64,000 nucleotides of DNA. It comes from JAGOEY01 sp017997515 (GTDB lineage Bacteria > Pseudomonadota > Gammaproteobacteria > Burkholderiales > Burkholderiaceae_C). Of the stretch, positions 42,763-51,442 are shown one piece after another. The translations under genes and the position numbers were made by a program. Positions within the stretch are counted from its first letter, which is position 1; each line of letters starts with the position of its first letter. The notes beneath the pieces are model-generated. The model did no database searches. It saw only the letters and a list, made by a program, of their open reading frames with translations, and had not been told where the DNA came from. The DNA is taken from NCBI GenBank assembly GCA_026314275.1, contig CP111109.1, forward strand, positions 3,038,001 through 3,102,000, written 5' to 3'.

Positions 42763-43464
42763 TTAGTCCCGTTCGCCACCAGCAATGCCCAGCAGGGCCA
42801 GCAGGCTCTGGAACACGTTGAAGATGCTCAGGTACAGCGACAGGGTTGCGCTGATGTAGTTGGTCTCGCCGCCGTCCAGGATGCGTTTCAGGTCGTACAG
42901 CATGAAGGCGCTGAAAATGGCAATGGCGAGCACCGAGATGGCCATCATGCCGGCCGTGGAGCCGACAAACACGTTGATGACCGCGCCCACCATCAGCACG
43001 ATGGCGCCCACCATCAGCCACTTGCCCATACCGGACAGGTCACGCTTGATGACGGTGGCCAGGCTGGCCATAACGAAGAACACACCAGCCGTGCCCGCAA
43101 ACGCGGTCATGATCAGCTCGGGGCCGTTCTTGAAGCCCAGCACCGAGACGATCAGGCGTGACAGCATCAGACCCATGAAGAAGGTGAAACCCAGCAGCAC
43201 GGGCACACCGGCTGCGGAGTTTTTGGTCTTCTCAATCGCGTACATGAAGCCAAACGCGCCGCCGAGGAAGACGATCAGGCCCATGCCGCCGCGCAGCGAC
43301 TGGGTGATGCCGGTGGCCACGCCAACCCAGGCGCCCAGCACGGTGGGCAGCAGGCTCAGCGCCAGCAGCCAGTAGGTGTTGCGCAGCACTTTGTGGCGCT
43401 CTTCCTGGGAGATGCCATAGCCGTAGCCATTGGCGGTCTGAAGGGTGGATGCCTGGTCTGTCAT
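42763..43464 (-). CDS. Bax inhibitor-1/YccA-family membrane protein
   Basis: A 233-residue, seven-helix inner-membrane protein. YGYGISQEERHKVLRNTYWL at the N-terminus and, at the end, DLKRILDGGETNYISATLSL with LSIFNVFQSLLALLG are the BI-1 family signatures; the conserved Asp pair lies in the latter. Bacterial members (YccA, YbhL) modulate FtsH or act as pH-sensitive leak channels. Single gene with its own terminator. Confidence 0.94.
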   Translation of the reverse strand: MTDQASTLQTANGYGYGISQEERHKVLRNTYWLLALSLLPTVLGAWVGVATGITQSLRGGMGLIVFLGGAFGFMYAIEKTKNSAAGVPVLLGFTFFMGLMLSRLIVSVLGFKNGPELIMTAFAGTAGVFFVMASLATVIKRDLSGMGKWLMVGAIVLMVGAVINVFVGSTAGMMAISVLAIAIFSAFMLYDLKRILDGGETNYISATLSLYLSIFNVFQSLLALLGIAGGERD

Positions 43465-43653
43465 GGAGAACTCCTTGCGTTAACTGTCCCATAGATGGGG
43501 ACTCTTCCACAAATTCTAGGGGCCATTGCGCCAGAAGCCTTCAAAACATACCTAATTTTCGTAAGGGTACTTTTGCGCTGCATAGGGGAATGGGTGTTTT
43601 GGCACGCGTTATGCTCGACCGCTGTCTTCTTTCCACTTACCAGTGAGCCCTCC

Positions 43654-44061
43654 ATGAAAACCAAATCCGTACTCGAAGCCGCCGACGTCAAGGCCATTGC
43701 CGCCGCCGCTGAAGCCGAAGCCATTGCCAACAACTGGGCGGTGACCATTTCCATCGTCGACGAAGGCGGCCATCTGCTGTGGCTGCAGCGCCTGGACGGC
43801 GCACCGCCCATCTCCGCCCACATCGGCCCCGCAAAGGCCCACACGGCCGCCCTGGGTCGCCGCGAAACCAAGGTGTACGAAGACGTCATCAACGGCGGCC
43901 GTTATGCGTTCCTGACCGCGCCCGACGTCAAGGGCATGCTCGAAGGCGGCGTGCCGATCATGAAAGATGGCTTCTGCCTGGGCGCGGTGGGTGTGAGCGG
44001 CGTGAAGTCGAACGAAGACGTGCAGATCGCCAAGGCGGGTATTGCGGCCCTGGGTCTGTAA
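43654..44061 (+). CDS. GlcG/HbpS family heme-binding-like protein
   Basis: A 135-residue protein of the GlcG/HbpS fold (AIAAAAEAEAIANNWAVTIS; GGHLLWLQRLDGAP; KAHTAALGRRET; GGVPIMKDGFCLGAVGVSG). HbpS binds heme and iron and responds to oxidation in actinomycetes; in proteobacteria the role is unclear. The iron-rich context supports a heme or redox role. ATG at 43654 starts the conserved region; no export signal remains. Confidence 0.88.
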   Translation: MKTKSVLEAADVKAIAAAAEAEAIANNWAVTISIVDEGGHLLWLQRLDGAPPISAHIGPAKAHTAALGRRETKVYEDVINGGRYAFLTAPDVKGMLEGGVPIMKDGFCLGAVGVSGVKSNEDVQIAKAGIAALGL

Positions 44062-44128
44062 TTGCTACAAAAAAGAGAGCTGCCTGAGCACGCTGGACGG
44101 GCGCAAGAGCCCTGTTTCTCTTAAATTT
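44062..44128 (+). repeat. Dispersed intergenic repeat, copy C
   Basis: TTGCTACAAAAAAGAGAGCT then GGGCGCAAGAGCCCTGTTTC, a diverged member of the family with the core GCTA...GCGCAAGAG. Confidence 0.4.
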
Positions 44129-44139
44129 TTGAACAAACA

Positions 44140-44164
44140 AAAGCCGACCCATGGGGTCGGCTTT
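44140..44164. terminator. Convergent terminator hairpin
   Basis: Perfect 11-bp stem AAAGCCGACCC / GGGTCGGCTTT with loop ATG, between the HbpS-like gene and hemP, which converge here; it can serve both strands. Confidence 0.82.
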
Positions 44165-44277
44165 GTTGTATGTGTTCGCGGAAAAAAAGCTTGGCTAGTC
44201 GGGGGTAAACCCATTGGCTAGCTAAAAACGACCCTTGGAGACTTGAAGCAAGTCCCTGAGTCGCCCCACGATGAAAC

Positions 44278-44475
44278 TTATTTCGTCAGGATCAGTTTGC
44301 CCAGTTTGGTGGCCTGCAGGCGGTAGATTGAGCCGTTGTGTTTGATCTCTACCGTCTTCTGCCCCCGCAGCAGCTCTGTGCTTTCAACCGACTGTGCAAG
44401 GGATTCCTTGGCGGAGTTGCCCTGGCGAATGGCGACCGGATTAAACATCGAGTGTGCGCTGAGGGTGGCTTGCAT
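44278..44475 (-). CDS. hemP: Hemin uptake protein HemP
   Basis: A 65-residue protein. The conserved C-terminal part ELLRGQKTVEIKHNGSIYRL ends in LGKLILTK, the HemP signature. In Burkholderiales HemP is needed for heme uptake and acts as an activator of heme-receptor expression. ATG at 44475 has the ribosome site AGGAAG; an inner ATG at 44448 is less likely. A Fur box sits 31 bases upstream. Confidence 0.93.
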   Translation of the reverse strand: MQATLSAHSMFNPVAIRQGNSAKESLAQSVESTELLRGQKTVEIKHNGSIYRLQATKLGKLILTK

Positions 44476-44505
44476 GGTGGACTTCCTGGCTGGATGACGA
44501 TTTAC

Positions 44506-44526
44506 GAATGATAACTATTCTCAAAT
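44506..44526 (-). promoter_or_regulatory. Fur box upstream of hemP
   Basis: GAATGATAACTATTCTCAAA and T, a close match to the GATAATGATAATCATTATC pattern. Confidence 0.8.
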
Positions 44527-44583
44527 GAAAGTCCAGCAATTTTTACAGGACTCAGAAAATTTTTTTGTAAATATTCTGGAGTT

Positions 44584-44994
44584 TTAGTTCTTTGGGTCCG
44601 TTACGAAACCAATTTTGCGCACACCGGCTTGTTGGGCTGCCGCCATGGCCTGTGCCACACGTTCATAACGCACGTCCTTGTCGCCACGGATGTGCAGCTC
44701 GGGCTGCGGGTCCTTGGCGCCTTCTTCCTTGAGCATGGCGGCCATGGCTTCGTCGGTCACCTTGTTTTCGTTCCAGTAGTAGGAGCCGTCAGACGCAACG
44801 CTCAGGCGCACGGTCTGGGGTTTGGTGTCCTCGGGCTGGTTGGTGGCGCGCGGCAGGTCAATGTTGACAGCGTGTTTCATCACCGGCACGGTGATGATGA
44901 AGATGATCAGCAAAACCAGCATGACGTCCACCAGGGGGGTCATGTTGATCTCGTTCATCACCTCATCGGATTCGTCCTGTGTACCGAAGGCCAT
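44584..44994 (-). CDS. exbD: TonB-system proton channel subunit ExbD
   Basis: A 136-residue inner-membrane protein with one helix (PLVDVMLVLLIIFIITVPVM, with the essential Asp) and a periplasmic domain (LHIRGDKDVRYERVAQAMAA). With ExbB it couples the proton gradient to TonB. One base separates it from the exbB stop. Confidence 0.95.
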   Translation of the reverse strand: MAFGTQDESDEVMNEINMTPLVDVMLVLLIIFIITVPVMKHAVNIDLPRATNQPEDTKPQTVRLSVASDGSYYWNENKVTDEAMAAMLKEEGAKDPQPELHIRGDKDVRYERVAQAMAAAQQAGVRKIGFVTDPKN

Positions 44995-44995
44995 C

Positions 44996-45712
44996 TCAGC
45001 CGCCCTTCTTCATGGGCACAACGTTGGGCTGGCCGCCTTGGTTAACACGGGCACCCGTCACAAAGTAGGCATGCAGGTCGTGCGCAAAGCTGTTGAGCTT
45101 GATCAGGATCGACTTGTTGCCGCGCACCAGGGCGTTGTAGCCCAGCACGGCCGGGATGGCCACTGCCAAACCGAGTGCCGTCATGATGAGTGCTTCACCG
45201 ATGGGGCCTGCGACCTTGTCGATGGTGGACTGGCCAGAGGTGCCAATGGCCACCAGCGCGTGGTAAATGCCCCAGACGGTGCCGAACAGGCCGATAAAGG
45301 GTGCTGTGGAGCCGACCGACGCCAGAATGGCCAGGCCCGATTGCAGGCGCGCTGTGAATTCGTCAATGGTGTTGCGCAGGCTGCGTGTCACCCAGTCGCT
45401 CACGTCCAGGCTGTCGTGCAGGTGCACCTTGGTGTTGCGGTGGTGGGCAGTGGCTTCGCGGCCTTCGAGTGCCAGGTGGCGGAAGGGGTTGGTGGGGTCA
45501 TTGCCCAGCTTGGTGACACCGGCGGCAAAGTCTTCGCTGTGCCAGAAGTCTTCGGCTTGTTTGGCGTGTTTTTTGTATTTGACGATGTCCAGAGCCTTGA
45601 GGACGATGACCATCCACGATGCCAGCGACATCAGCAGCAGCAGCACCGCCACACTTTTGGTGACGAAGTCCCCTTGTGTCCAGACACTGGCCAGACCGAA
45701 TTGCGAATCCAT
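44996..45712 (-). CDS. exbB: TonB-system proton channel subunit ExbB
   Basis: A 238-residue three-helix inner-membrane protein of the MotA/TolQ/ExbB family. Signature: LAILASVGSTAPFIGLFGTV then WGIYHALVAIG and GEALIMTALGLAVAIPAVLG. ATG at 45712 has GGGAG before it; a TTG at 45724 is possible. Part of the bfd-tonB-exbB-exbD unit. Confidence 0.95.
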   Translation of the reverse strand: MDSQFGLASVWTQGDFVTKSVAVLLLLMSLASWMVIVLKALDIVKYKKHAKQAEDFWHSEDFAAGVTKLGNDPTNPFRHLALEGREATAHHRNTKVHLHDSLDVSDWVTRSLRNTIDEFTARLQSGLAILASVGSTAPFIGLFGTVWGIYHALVAIGTSGQSTIDKVAGPIGEALIMTALGLAVAIPAVLGYNALVRGNKSILIKLNSFAHDLHAYFVTGARVNQGGQPNVVPMKKGG

Positions 45713-45766
45713 AAATACTCCCAAAAAATAAAACGACGTGCACTTGTCCGAAGGTGGAAAAGCGCT

Positions 45767-46468
45767 TTATTCAAGAACCCAGTTGAACGGGACGTTGTAC
45801 GACATGGCCGTGGGCACACCATTACGTTTGCCAGGCACAAACTTCCAGCGCATCACGGTGGAAATCGACAGCTGGTCCAGCCGGTCATAACCGCTGGACT
45901 TGGACAGCTCTGCCCGCTGTGGCAAACCGTCCGCGCCGATGTAAACCCGCACGATCACCTTGCCTTGTTCACCCAGGCGTTTGCTGATGGCTGGGTAGGC
46001 GGGTCGGGGGTTTTGCAGGTAGTCGGCGTCGCTCGACGGCAGCTGGATGCTGGGCGGGGCAGGGGGCGCTGCGGGAGGCGCGGCCGGTGCGGCGGTCTCG
46101 GCAACCGGCGCGTCAATCGGGGGGGCCGGCGGCTGCGGTGTCAACACACCGGTGGGGGCATTGGGCGCGGGAGTCGGGTCGGCAATGGCCATGGGCCGCG
46201 GTGCGGGTGGCGGAGTGGGGGCCTTGGTCACCGTGCGTTTGACCGGGGCCGGTTTGGGGGCGGGCGGTGGGGGCTCGACCTTGGGTACCGGTGGCTCGAT
46301 GAACTCGCTGATGATCTCCACCGGCAGGATCACTTCTGCGGCGCGGCGCAACAGCCCGGACTGCATGGCCCACAAAATGGCGACGTGCAAAACAACAACA
46401 CCGCCGGCAATGGCCGCGTTGCGGCTGATGCCAGCGGGAGGGGCAAAACGTTCGGAAGAGGTCGTCAT
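45767..46468 (-). CDS. tonB: Energy transducer TonB
   Basis: A 234-residue protein: N-terminal membrane anchor (AAIAGGVVVLHVAILWAMQS), Pro/Ala-rich spacer (about 48-145) that spans the periplasm, and the C-terminal domain (YLQNPRPAYPAISKRLGEQG; VIVRVYIGADG; GYDRLDQLSI; VMRWKFVPG) that engages receptor TonB boxes. It serves the TonB-dependent receptors of this island. Confidence 0.95.
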   Translation of the reverse strand: MTTSSERFAPPAGISRNAAIAGGVVVLHVAILWAMQSGLLRRAAEVILPVEIISEFIEPPVPKVEPPPPAPKPAPVKRTVTKAPTPPPAPRPMAIADPTPAPNAPTGVLTPQPPAPPIDAPVAETAAPAAPPAAPPAPPSIQLPSSDADYLQNPRPAYPAISKRLGEQGKVIVRVYIGADGLPQRAELSKSSGYDRLDQLSISTVMRWKFVPGKRNGVPTAMSYNVPFNWVLE

Positions 46469-46529
46469 AGAAGAGGTTCGGGCACGCCCCGGGGCAAACC
46501 CCTGACGCAGAGAAAAGCTGGGGCAAATG

Positions 46530-46604
46530 TTATTTGCGGAAGATCCACCAGGCGGAGCCAACCACCAGAATCAGGCTGCCACCGAGCGTTGAGATGAGTT
46601 CCAT
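46530..46604 (-). CDS. Small membrane protein, 24 residues
   Basis: ATG at 46602-46604 to TAA at 46530-46532. The sequence MELISTLGGSLILVVGSAWW followed by IFRK is a single hydrophobic helix with a basic C-terminal end. It has a GGAAAG ribosome site and overlaps the end of bfd by 34 bases, directly before tonB. Too short for most gene finders; likely translated but not proven. Confidence 0.6.
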   Translation of the reverse strand: MELISTLGGSLILVVGSAWWIFRK

Positions 46605-46843
46605 GCTTTGCTTTCCGTGATGGAGCTGGCAAGCTGAACCGCACGGGTGTTGAGTTCGCTGTGCAGGGCCGCAACCGGGTGCGAGGCACTGCATTGGGCA
46701 AAGACTTCGCGGGCGCAGCCTTCACACTGGCCGCATTGGGTGGCAACGCCCAGTTCGAACTGGATGTCGTCAAAGCCCATGCCAGCACGCGCATGGCGGG
46801 CAATCTCACGGTCCGAAACCCGGTGGCAGACACAAACAATCAT
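46571..46843 (-). CDS. bfd: Bacterioferritin-associated ferredoxin Bfd
   Basis: A 90-residue [2Fe-2S] protein with ligands CVCHRVSDREI at the N-terminus and TQCGQCEGC in the middle. Bfd reduces bacterioferritin iron so it can leave the shell. The C-terminal 35 residues exceed the core family. It is first in the tonB unit, after a Fur box; low iron would therefore raise iron release and TonB energy together. Confidence 0.9.
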   Translation of the reverse strand: MIVCVCHRVSDREIARHARAGMGFDDIQFELGVATQCGQCEGCAREVFAQCSASHPVAALHSELNTRAVQLASSITESKAWNSSQRSVAA

Positions 46844-46888
46844 GGCGGCAGGCAAAAATGGCTGGCTATTGATGAAGGCCTGATTATA

Positions 46889-46907
46889 AATACGAACACT
46901 TCGCATT
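46889..46907 (-). promoter_or_regulatory. Fur box upstream of bfd-tonB-exbBD
   Basis: AATACGAACACTTCGCATT, reading AATGCGAAGTGTTCGTATT on the transcribed strand: a 19-bp near-palindrome of the same form as the box at 30793. Confidence 0.8.
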
Positions 46908-46952
46908 AGCAATATCTATTGGACGGATGACCTTCAAAACCACAGGTATTTG

Positions 46953-48071
46953 TCAGGAATCCTTGTAAACAAGGGCTTTGTCGACCGTTTGCAGGTTGGT
47001 GCAGCCGCTCAGGGCCATGGCGATTTCCAGCTCGTCGCGCAGCAGCCGCAGCACGTGCGCCACACCCAAGGCGCCCGCATTGGCCAGGCCATACACATAA
47101 GGCCGGCCCACCAGCACGGCCTGTGCACCCAGCGCCATGGCTTTCAGCACATCGGTGCCGCGCCGGATGCCGCCGTCCACCAGCAGGGGCAGATCCCCCG
47201 CCGCAGCGTCCGCAATGCGGGGCAGCACCGACGCGGTGGCCGGGGTGGTGTCCAGCGTGCGGCCTCCGTGGTTGGACACAATGACACCGCCCAGCTGCAG
47301 GGACACGGCCTGGCGCGCGTCGTCTGCATGCAACACACCTTTGATCAGCACGGGCAGGCGGGTGATGGACTGCAGCCATTCCACGTCGGCCCAGGTTGGG
47401 GTGTGGGCCAGTAAACCGTCAAAAAGTGCACTTTGGCCCTGCGCCAGCGCCACCTGTGGCGGCGACACGCTGTCTGCCAGGTTCACTGCCGATATGCCGG
47501 CAGGCAGCCGAAACCCGGCACGCCGTTCCCGGTCACGCGCACCACTGGTGGGGGCATCTACCGTCAGAACCAGCGCCTCGTACCCGGCGGCTTCCGCACG
47601 CTGCACCAACGTGCGGGTGAAGCCCCGGTCGGGCTGGATGTAGAGCTGGAACCACAGCGGGCCACGCAGCGGGTCTGCCACGATGGCCTGGGCCACATGT
47701 TCCAGCGACATACTGGCCTGGGTGCTCAGAACCAGGCCCGCACCCTGGGCAGATGCAGCGTAGGCCGTGGCCAGTTCACCGTCGGGGTGTGCCATCCGCT
47801 GAAAAGCGATGGGGGCCAGCAGGATAGGGTGTTCCAGCGTGCGCCCCAGCAGCGTGGTGCGGGTGCTGGCCCCCGCCATGCTGCGCAGCACGCGGGGATG
47901 GAGTTGCAGGGTGTCCCACGCGCTGCGGTTGGCGCGCAAGGTGATTTCGTCGCCCGCGCCGCCGCTGAAATAGGCCCAGGCGTTTGCATCCAGGTGGGTG
48001 TGGGCGTGGTGGGCGTGGTCTTCCAGGGTGACGACACCTGGCGAAATGCTGCTGAGTTCAGGCACGCTCAT
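46953..48071 (-). CDS. FMN-dependent alpha-hydroxy-acid oxidase/dehydrogenase
   Basis: A 372-residue TIM-barrel flavoprotein of the lactate/glycolate oxidase family. Motifs: YFSGGAGDEITLRAN, ILLAPIAFQRMAHP, the catalytic SNHGGRTLD and the phosphate-binding DGGIRRGTDVLKA and GRPYVYGLA. It oxidises a 2-hydroxy acid to the 2-keto acid. ATG at 48071 overlaps the stop of the PKHD dioxygenase, an unusual pairing. Substrate unknown. Confidence 0.9.
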   Translation of the reverse strand: MSVPELSSISPGVVTLEDHAHHAHTHLDANAWAYFSGGAGDEITLRANRSAWDTLQLHPRVLRSMAGASTRTTLLGRTLEHPILLAPIAFQRMAHPDGELATAYAASAQGAGLVLSTQASMSLEHVAQAIVADPLRGPLWFQLYIQPDRGFTRTLVQRAEAAGYEALVLTVDAPTSGARDRERRAGFRLPAGISAVNLADSVSPPQVALAQGQSALFDGLLAHTPTWADVEWLQSITRLPVLIKGVLHADDARQAVSLQLGGVIVSNHGGRTLDTTPATASVLPRIADAAAGDLPLLVDGGIRRGTDVLKAMALGAQAVLVGRPYVYGLANAGALGVAHVLRLLRDELEIAMALSGCTNLQTVDKALVYKDS

Positions 48072-48751
48072 ACGTCTGCCCACATCCGCAGGAGGTTGTG
48101 GTACGTGCCGGTCAGCGCGGTGGTGGACGGGCCTTCACCATGTTCCTGGCGCAGCCGCACCAGGTTCATGTCCAGCTCGTACAGCAAACGGCGCTGCTCA
48201 TCACTGCGCACCATACTTTCGATCCAGAAGAAGCAGGCCAGGCGGTAGCCGCGTGTGACCGGCTCCACCTTGTGTACGCTGGTGCCGGGGTAGAGCACCA
48301 TGTCGCCTGCCGCCAGCTTGACGCGCTGCTCGCCAAAAGTGTCCTGTACAACCAATTCGCCGCCGTCGTATTCGTCGGGGTCTGCCAGGAACACCGTGCA
48401 GGAGATGTCGGTGCGCACCCGCAGGCCGGTGTCGGGCGCAAAACGAATGGCATTGTCCACATGGTTGCCATAGGTGTTGGCCGCGCCGCCATAACGGTTG
48501 ATGCGTGGCGTGAAAACCCGCTTGGGCAAAGCTGCGGAGAAGAAGAGGGGGTGCCGGTCAAGCCCGCCCAACACCATGGACCGGATGTGTTTGGCGGCAT
48601 CGCAGTCATGGGGCAATTGCTCGTTGTTCTTGACCTGCCGCGCCTGTACACCGGCACTGGCACGGCCATCGGTCCAGGGGGCGCTGGCCAGCAGTTCCCG
48701 GGCGTGGCGCACTTCGTCCTGGGTGATGACTTCAGGGATATGGAGCAGCAT
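48068..48751 (-). CDS. Fe(II)/2-oxoglutarate-dependent PKHD-type hydroxylase (PiuC/YbiX)
   Basis: A 227-residue dioxygenase of the YbiX/PiuC family found beside siderophore receptors. Iron ligands are YGNHVDNAI (His and Asp) and SVHKVEPVTRGYR (distal His and the 2-oxoglutarate Arg). It lies immediately downstream of the Fiu-like receptor gene. The reaction is not known in this family; iron release or ligand processing is a reasonable guess. Confidence 0.92.
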   Translation of the reverse strand: MLLHIPEVITQDEVRHARELLASAPWTDGRASAGVQARQVKNNEQLPHDCDAAKHIRSMVLGGLDRHPLFFSAALPKRVFTPRINRYGGAANTYGNHVDNAIRFAPDTGLRVRTDISCTVFLADPDEYDGGELVVQDTFGEQRVKLAAGDMVLYPGTSVHKVEPVTRGYRLACFFWIESMVRSDEQRRLLYELDMNLVRLRQEHGEGPSTTALTGTYHNLLRMWADV

Positions 48752-48804
48752 GGTGGATTGGTAAAGAGCTGGGATCGGATGCATCTGAGTATGTCAGAGC
48801 CCCA

Positions 48805-48832
48805 CAAAAAAAGGCCACCCGAAGGTGGCCTT
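48805..48832 (-). terminator. Terminator of the siderophore receptor gene
   Basis: On the minus strand GGCCACC TTCG GGTGGCC followed by TTTTTTT, just past the receptor stop at 48874. It separates the receptor from the dioxygenase gene. Confidence 0.9.
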
Positions 48833-48873
48833 GAAGCCTTGAAGAAATGCGCTAAATCAAATGATCGTCAAGT

Positions 48874-51156
48874 TCAGAATTTGAACTTGGCAGACACTTG
48901 GAACAAGCGGCCTGCACCGGGGGTGTAGTGGCCGTTGGCGTACAAAGAGTCGGCAAACAACTTGTTGCTCACGTTGCTCAGGTTGGCCTTCAGGATGATG
49001 CGGTCCACTTCAATGGCGTATTCCGCCATCAGGTCAGCCGTGACATACGAGGGTGCATAAAAACCGGGGTTGCGGTTTGGCGTTTGTTTGCTGCGGAAGT
49101 TCAAGCCACCACCCACGCGCAGTTGGGGAGTGATTTGGTAGGTCGTCCACACGGTACCGCTGTGTTTGGGCGTGAGGGATGGGCGTTGGCCTTCGCCTTC
49201 AGAGCCTTGTGCACCAATGTCGATTTTGGCAACCGGCATCCACATGTACGAACCGAACACTTCCCACTGGGGCGTGATGTAGCCGGAGATGTCCATGTCG
49301 ATACCAGCCGCATGGCGCTTGCCCGTCAGCACGGTGATGCCGGGTTGCAGTGGGTCGGTGTTGCGTTCATGTTTCTTGGTGGACTTGAACAAGGCCACGC
49401 GGGTCGTGAACTTCTTGTCGGCTGACTCGATGCGGGTGCCAAGTTCGATGTTTTCGCTGCTCTCCGGTGGCGTATCCACGTTCGCTGCGCCCAGTGAATA
49501 GGCCTCACCGGAGGTGTTGAACGACGTGCCGTAGGAGAAGTGGAAGGACTGCAGGTCAGACGGTTGGTACAACACACCAAAACGTTTGCTCCATTCCGAG
49601 ATCTTCATGCGGTAAGAACCCGTCTTGACGCCGGTGGCTGCCGTGAAGGTGTCGTAGTCACCGGTCATGCTGTCGTAGCGCAGGCCACCCAGGATCTTCC
49701 AGTCGGGCGCCACTTGTACCAGGTCTTGTGCGTAAACGCCCCAGCCCTTGGACACATATTCGTTGCCCACACGGAAGACACGAGAGCCTTCGTCGATCCA
49801 GGCGCCGTCGTTGGGTGTGCCAATGGTTGTGTTGGGTTTGGTCAGGTTCACGCCACCTTGTGCGGCGGTCAGGGCCGAATAGACCTGGCGCTTTTCCTGG
49901 GCGTAGTCCACACCCGCCAACACGGCGTGTTGTACGCCCCAGGCTTCGAACTTGCCACTGTAGTCGGACTGGGCATACAGGTTCTGCATGTCCTGCACCT
50001 TCAGGTGGGTGCCACGTGTCAGGCGCGTCATGGGGCCGAAGTTGTTCAGGCCCACGGCTTGGCCATTGGGCTGCTGTGCCGCGCCAGCAAAACGCACGGT
50101 GCCGGAACGTTGGTCACGCTCGTACTCACCCTTGCGGATCACGGTCTTGAGCTCATTGTCTGCATCAAAACGGTGGATATGGCCCAGCGTGGCATAGGTG
50201 GCTTTGCCTGCGTTGTAGTCGCTGGCCATGCCGTAGTAGGACTTGGGGTCCACGGGCGTCAACGTGGTTTCTGAAACTGGCGATGTCGCGGTAGGCCGGA
50301 TCCATGGGATGCCGTAGTTCATACCGTTGTTGTTGTCCAGGTGGTACAGGCCCACCGAGAACTCGTTCTTCTCGCCAATACCAAAGCGGTAGGCACCAGC
50401 GATACCCTGCTTGTCGATGCTGCTGCCCGCGCCGTTGTTGTCGGCCTGGTTGTACATCGCATTCAGGCGCAGCGCAGCGCTCTCACCCGTCTTGATGTTG
50501 AAGTCACCCGTGATACGGCGGAACTTGTGGCTGCCCAGTGTCACGTCCACTTCGTGCTGGTCGAGCAGCAGCGGTTGTTTGTTGACCTGGTTAACCGCAC
50601 CACCAGTGGAGCCCCGGCCGAACAGCATGGATGCCGAACCGCGCAGAATTTCGACGCGGTCGTTGTTGAAGGTGTCACGGTCGTAGAAGGCCGGGTCGCG
50701 GATGCCGTCGACAAAAATGTCGCCCGTGCCTTGCAGCGAGAAGCCACGCAAACGGATGTCTTCTTCGCCGCCTTCGGCTGCCAGGAAAGAGATACCGCCG
50801 GTGTTGCGCAGCACGTCCTTGACGGTGTCAAAGTTGCGGTCGTTGATGATCTTTTCGGTCACCACGGTCACGGACTGGGGAATATCGCGCAGTTCCTGGT
50901 TGCCCTTGCCGATGGTGGAGTGGGTGGCGCGCACCGAGTCGCGGCCCTGGGGCGCTTCGGCGGCTTCCTTGATCGTCACGGTGCCGAGTGTCTTGCTGTC
51001 TTCGGCGGTTTGTGCCCAGCCGGTGACGGAGGCCGTTGCGGCGAGCATCATGGTGCCGAAGGGCAACATGGCACCCCGGGCAGCGTGGGTGGACGAAGCA
51101 GCAGACACAGCGCGGACGCTGGTGTGGTGCATTTTTTTGTGACGGACAGGTTTAGC
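48874..51156 (-). CDS. TonB-dependent siderophore receptor, Fiu/CirA-like
   Basis: A 760-residue outer-membrane receptor with a long basic signal region (KPVRHKKMHHTSVRAV, then a hydrophobic core), a TonB box (LGTVTIKEA), a plug (DIPQSVTVVTEKIINDRNFD; DIRLRGFSLQGTGDIFVDGI; VEILRGSASMLFGRGSTGGA) and a barrel ending VSAKFKF. Linked to a PiuC-type hydroxylase it is like catecholate receptors Fiu/PiuA. The start is probably TTG at 51156, with GGAGG five bases upstream; the next ATG (51132) has no ribosome site. Confidence 0.9.
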   Translation of the reverse strand, partial: AKPVRHKKMHHTSVRAVSAASSTHAARGAMLPFGTMMLAATASVTGWAQTAEDSKTLGTVTIKEAAEAPQGRDSVRATHSTIGKGNQELRDIPQSVTVVTEKIINDRNFDTVKDVLRNTGGISFLAAEGGEEDIRLRGFSLQGTGDIFVDGIRDPAFYDRDTFNNDRVEILRGSASMLFGRGSTGGAVNQVNKQPLLLDQHEVDVTLGSHKFRRITGDFNIKTGESAALRLNAMYNQADNNGAGSSIDKQGIAGAYRFGIGEKNEFSVGLYHLDNNNGMNYGIPWIRPTATSPVSETTLTPVDPKSYYGMASDYNAGKATYATLGHIHRFDADNELKTVIRKGEYERDQRSGTVRFAGAAQQPNGQAVGLNNFGPMTRLTRGTHLKVQDMQNLYAQSDYSGKFEAWGVQHAVLAGVDYAQEKRQVYSALTAAQGGVNLTKPNTTIGTPNDGAWIDEGSRVFRVGNEYVSKGWGVYAQDLVQVAPDWKILGGLRYDSMTGDYDTFTAATGVKTGSYRMKISEWSKRFGVLYQPSDLQSFHFSYGTSFNTSGEAYSLGAANVDTPPESSENIELGTRIESADKKFTTRVALFKSTKKHERNTDPLQPGITVLTGKRHAAGIDMDISGYITPQWEVFGSYMWMPVAKIDIGAQGSEGEGQRPSLTPKHSGTVWTTYQITPQLRVGGGLNFRSKQTPNRNPGFYAPSYVTADLMAEYAIEVDRIILKANLSNVSNKLFADSLYANGHYTPGAGRLFQVSAKFKF

Positions 51157-51297
51157 CAAGTGGCCTCCAAAAAGCGGAGCCGCAGTGCAGTGCGGACAGG
51201 TTGCAGGGTATTGGCTGGCTGGGACACGCGCCCCAAAGGGGGTGTCTTTCCGAGGCGGAAATGTTGGCTGGCCGGGGTGTGGTTCGGCGCAGATTTT

Positions 51298-51325
51298 AAT
51301 GCGAATGCGACTGCATCTTATTGAC
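51298..51325 (-). promoter_or_regulatory. Fur box upstream of the siderophore receptor
   Basis: On the minus strand AATAAGATGCAGTCGCATTC then GCATTA, overlapping Fur-type hexamers, about 140 bases before the start. Confidence 0.65.
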
Positions 51326-51396
51326 AATCGTTTTACTGTTGCGGCGTTGCAACATGTGAGATCTGCTGCTGCCGCGTGTTGAAAAACAGCAGGCGT

Positions 51397-51424
51397 AAAA
51401 AAGGCCGGTAACAACCGGCCTTTT
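51397..51424 (-). terminator. Terminator of the H1/SWIB gene
   Basis: On the minus strand AAAAGGCCGGT TGTT ACCGGCCTTTTTT with a full T run, 19 bases after the stop. Confidence 0.93.
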
Positions 51425-51442
51425 CAGGGGAGCAAAAACGGC

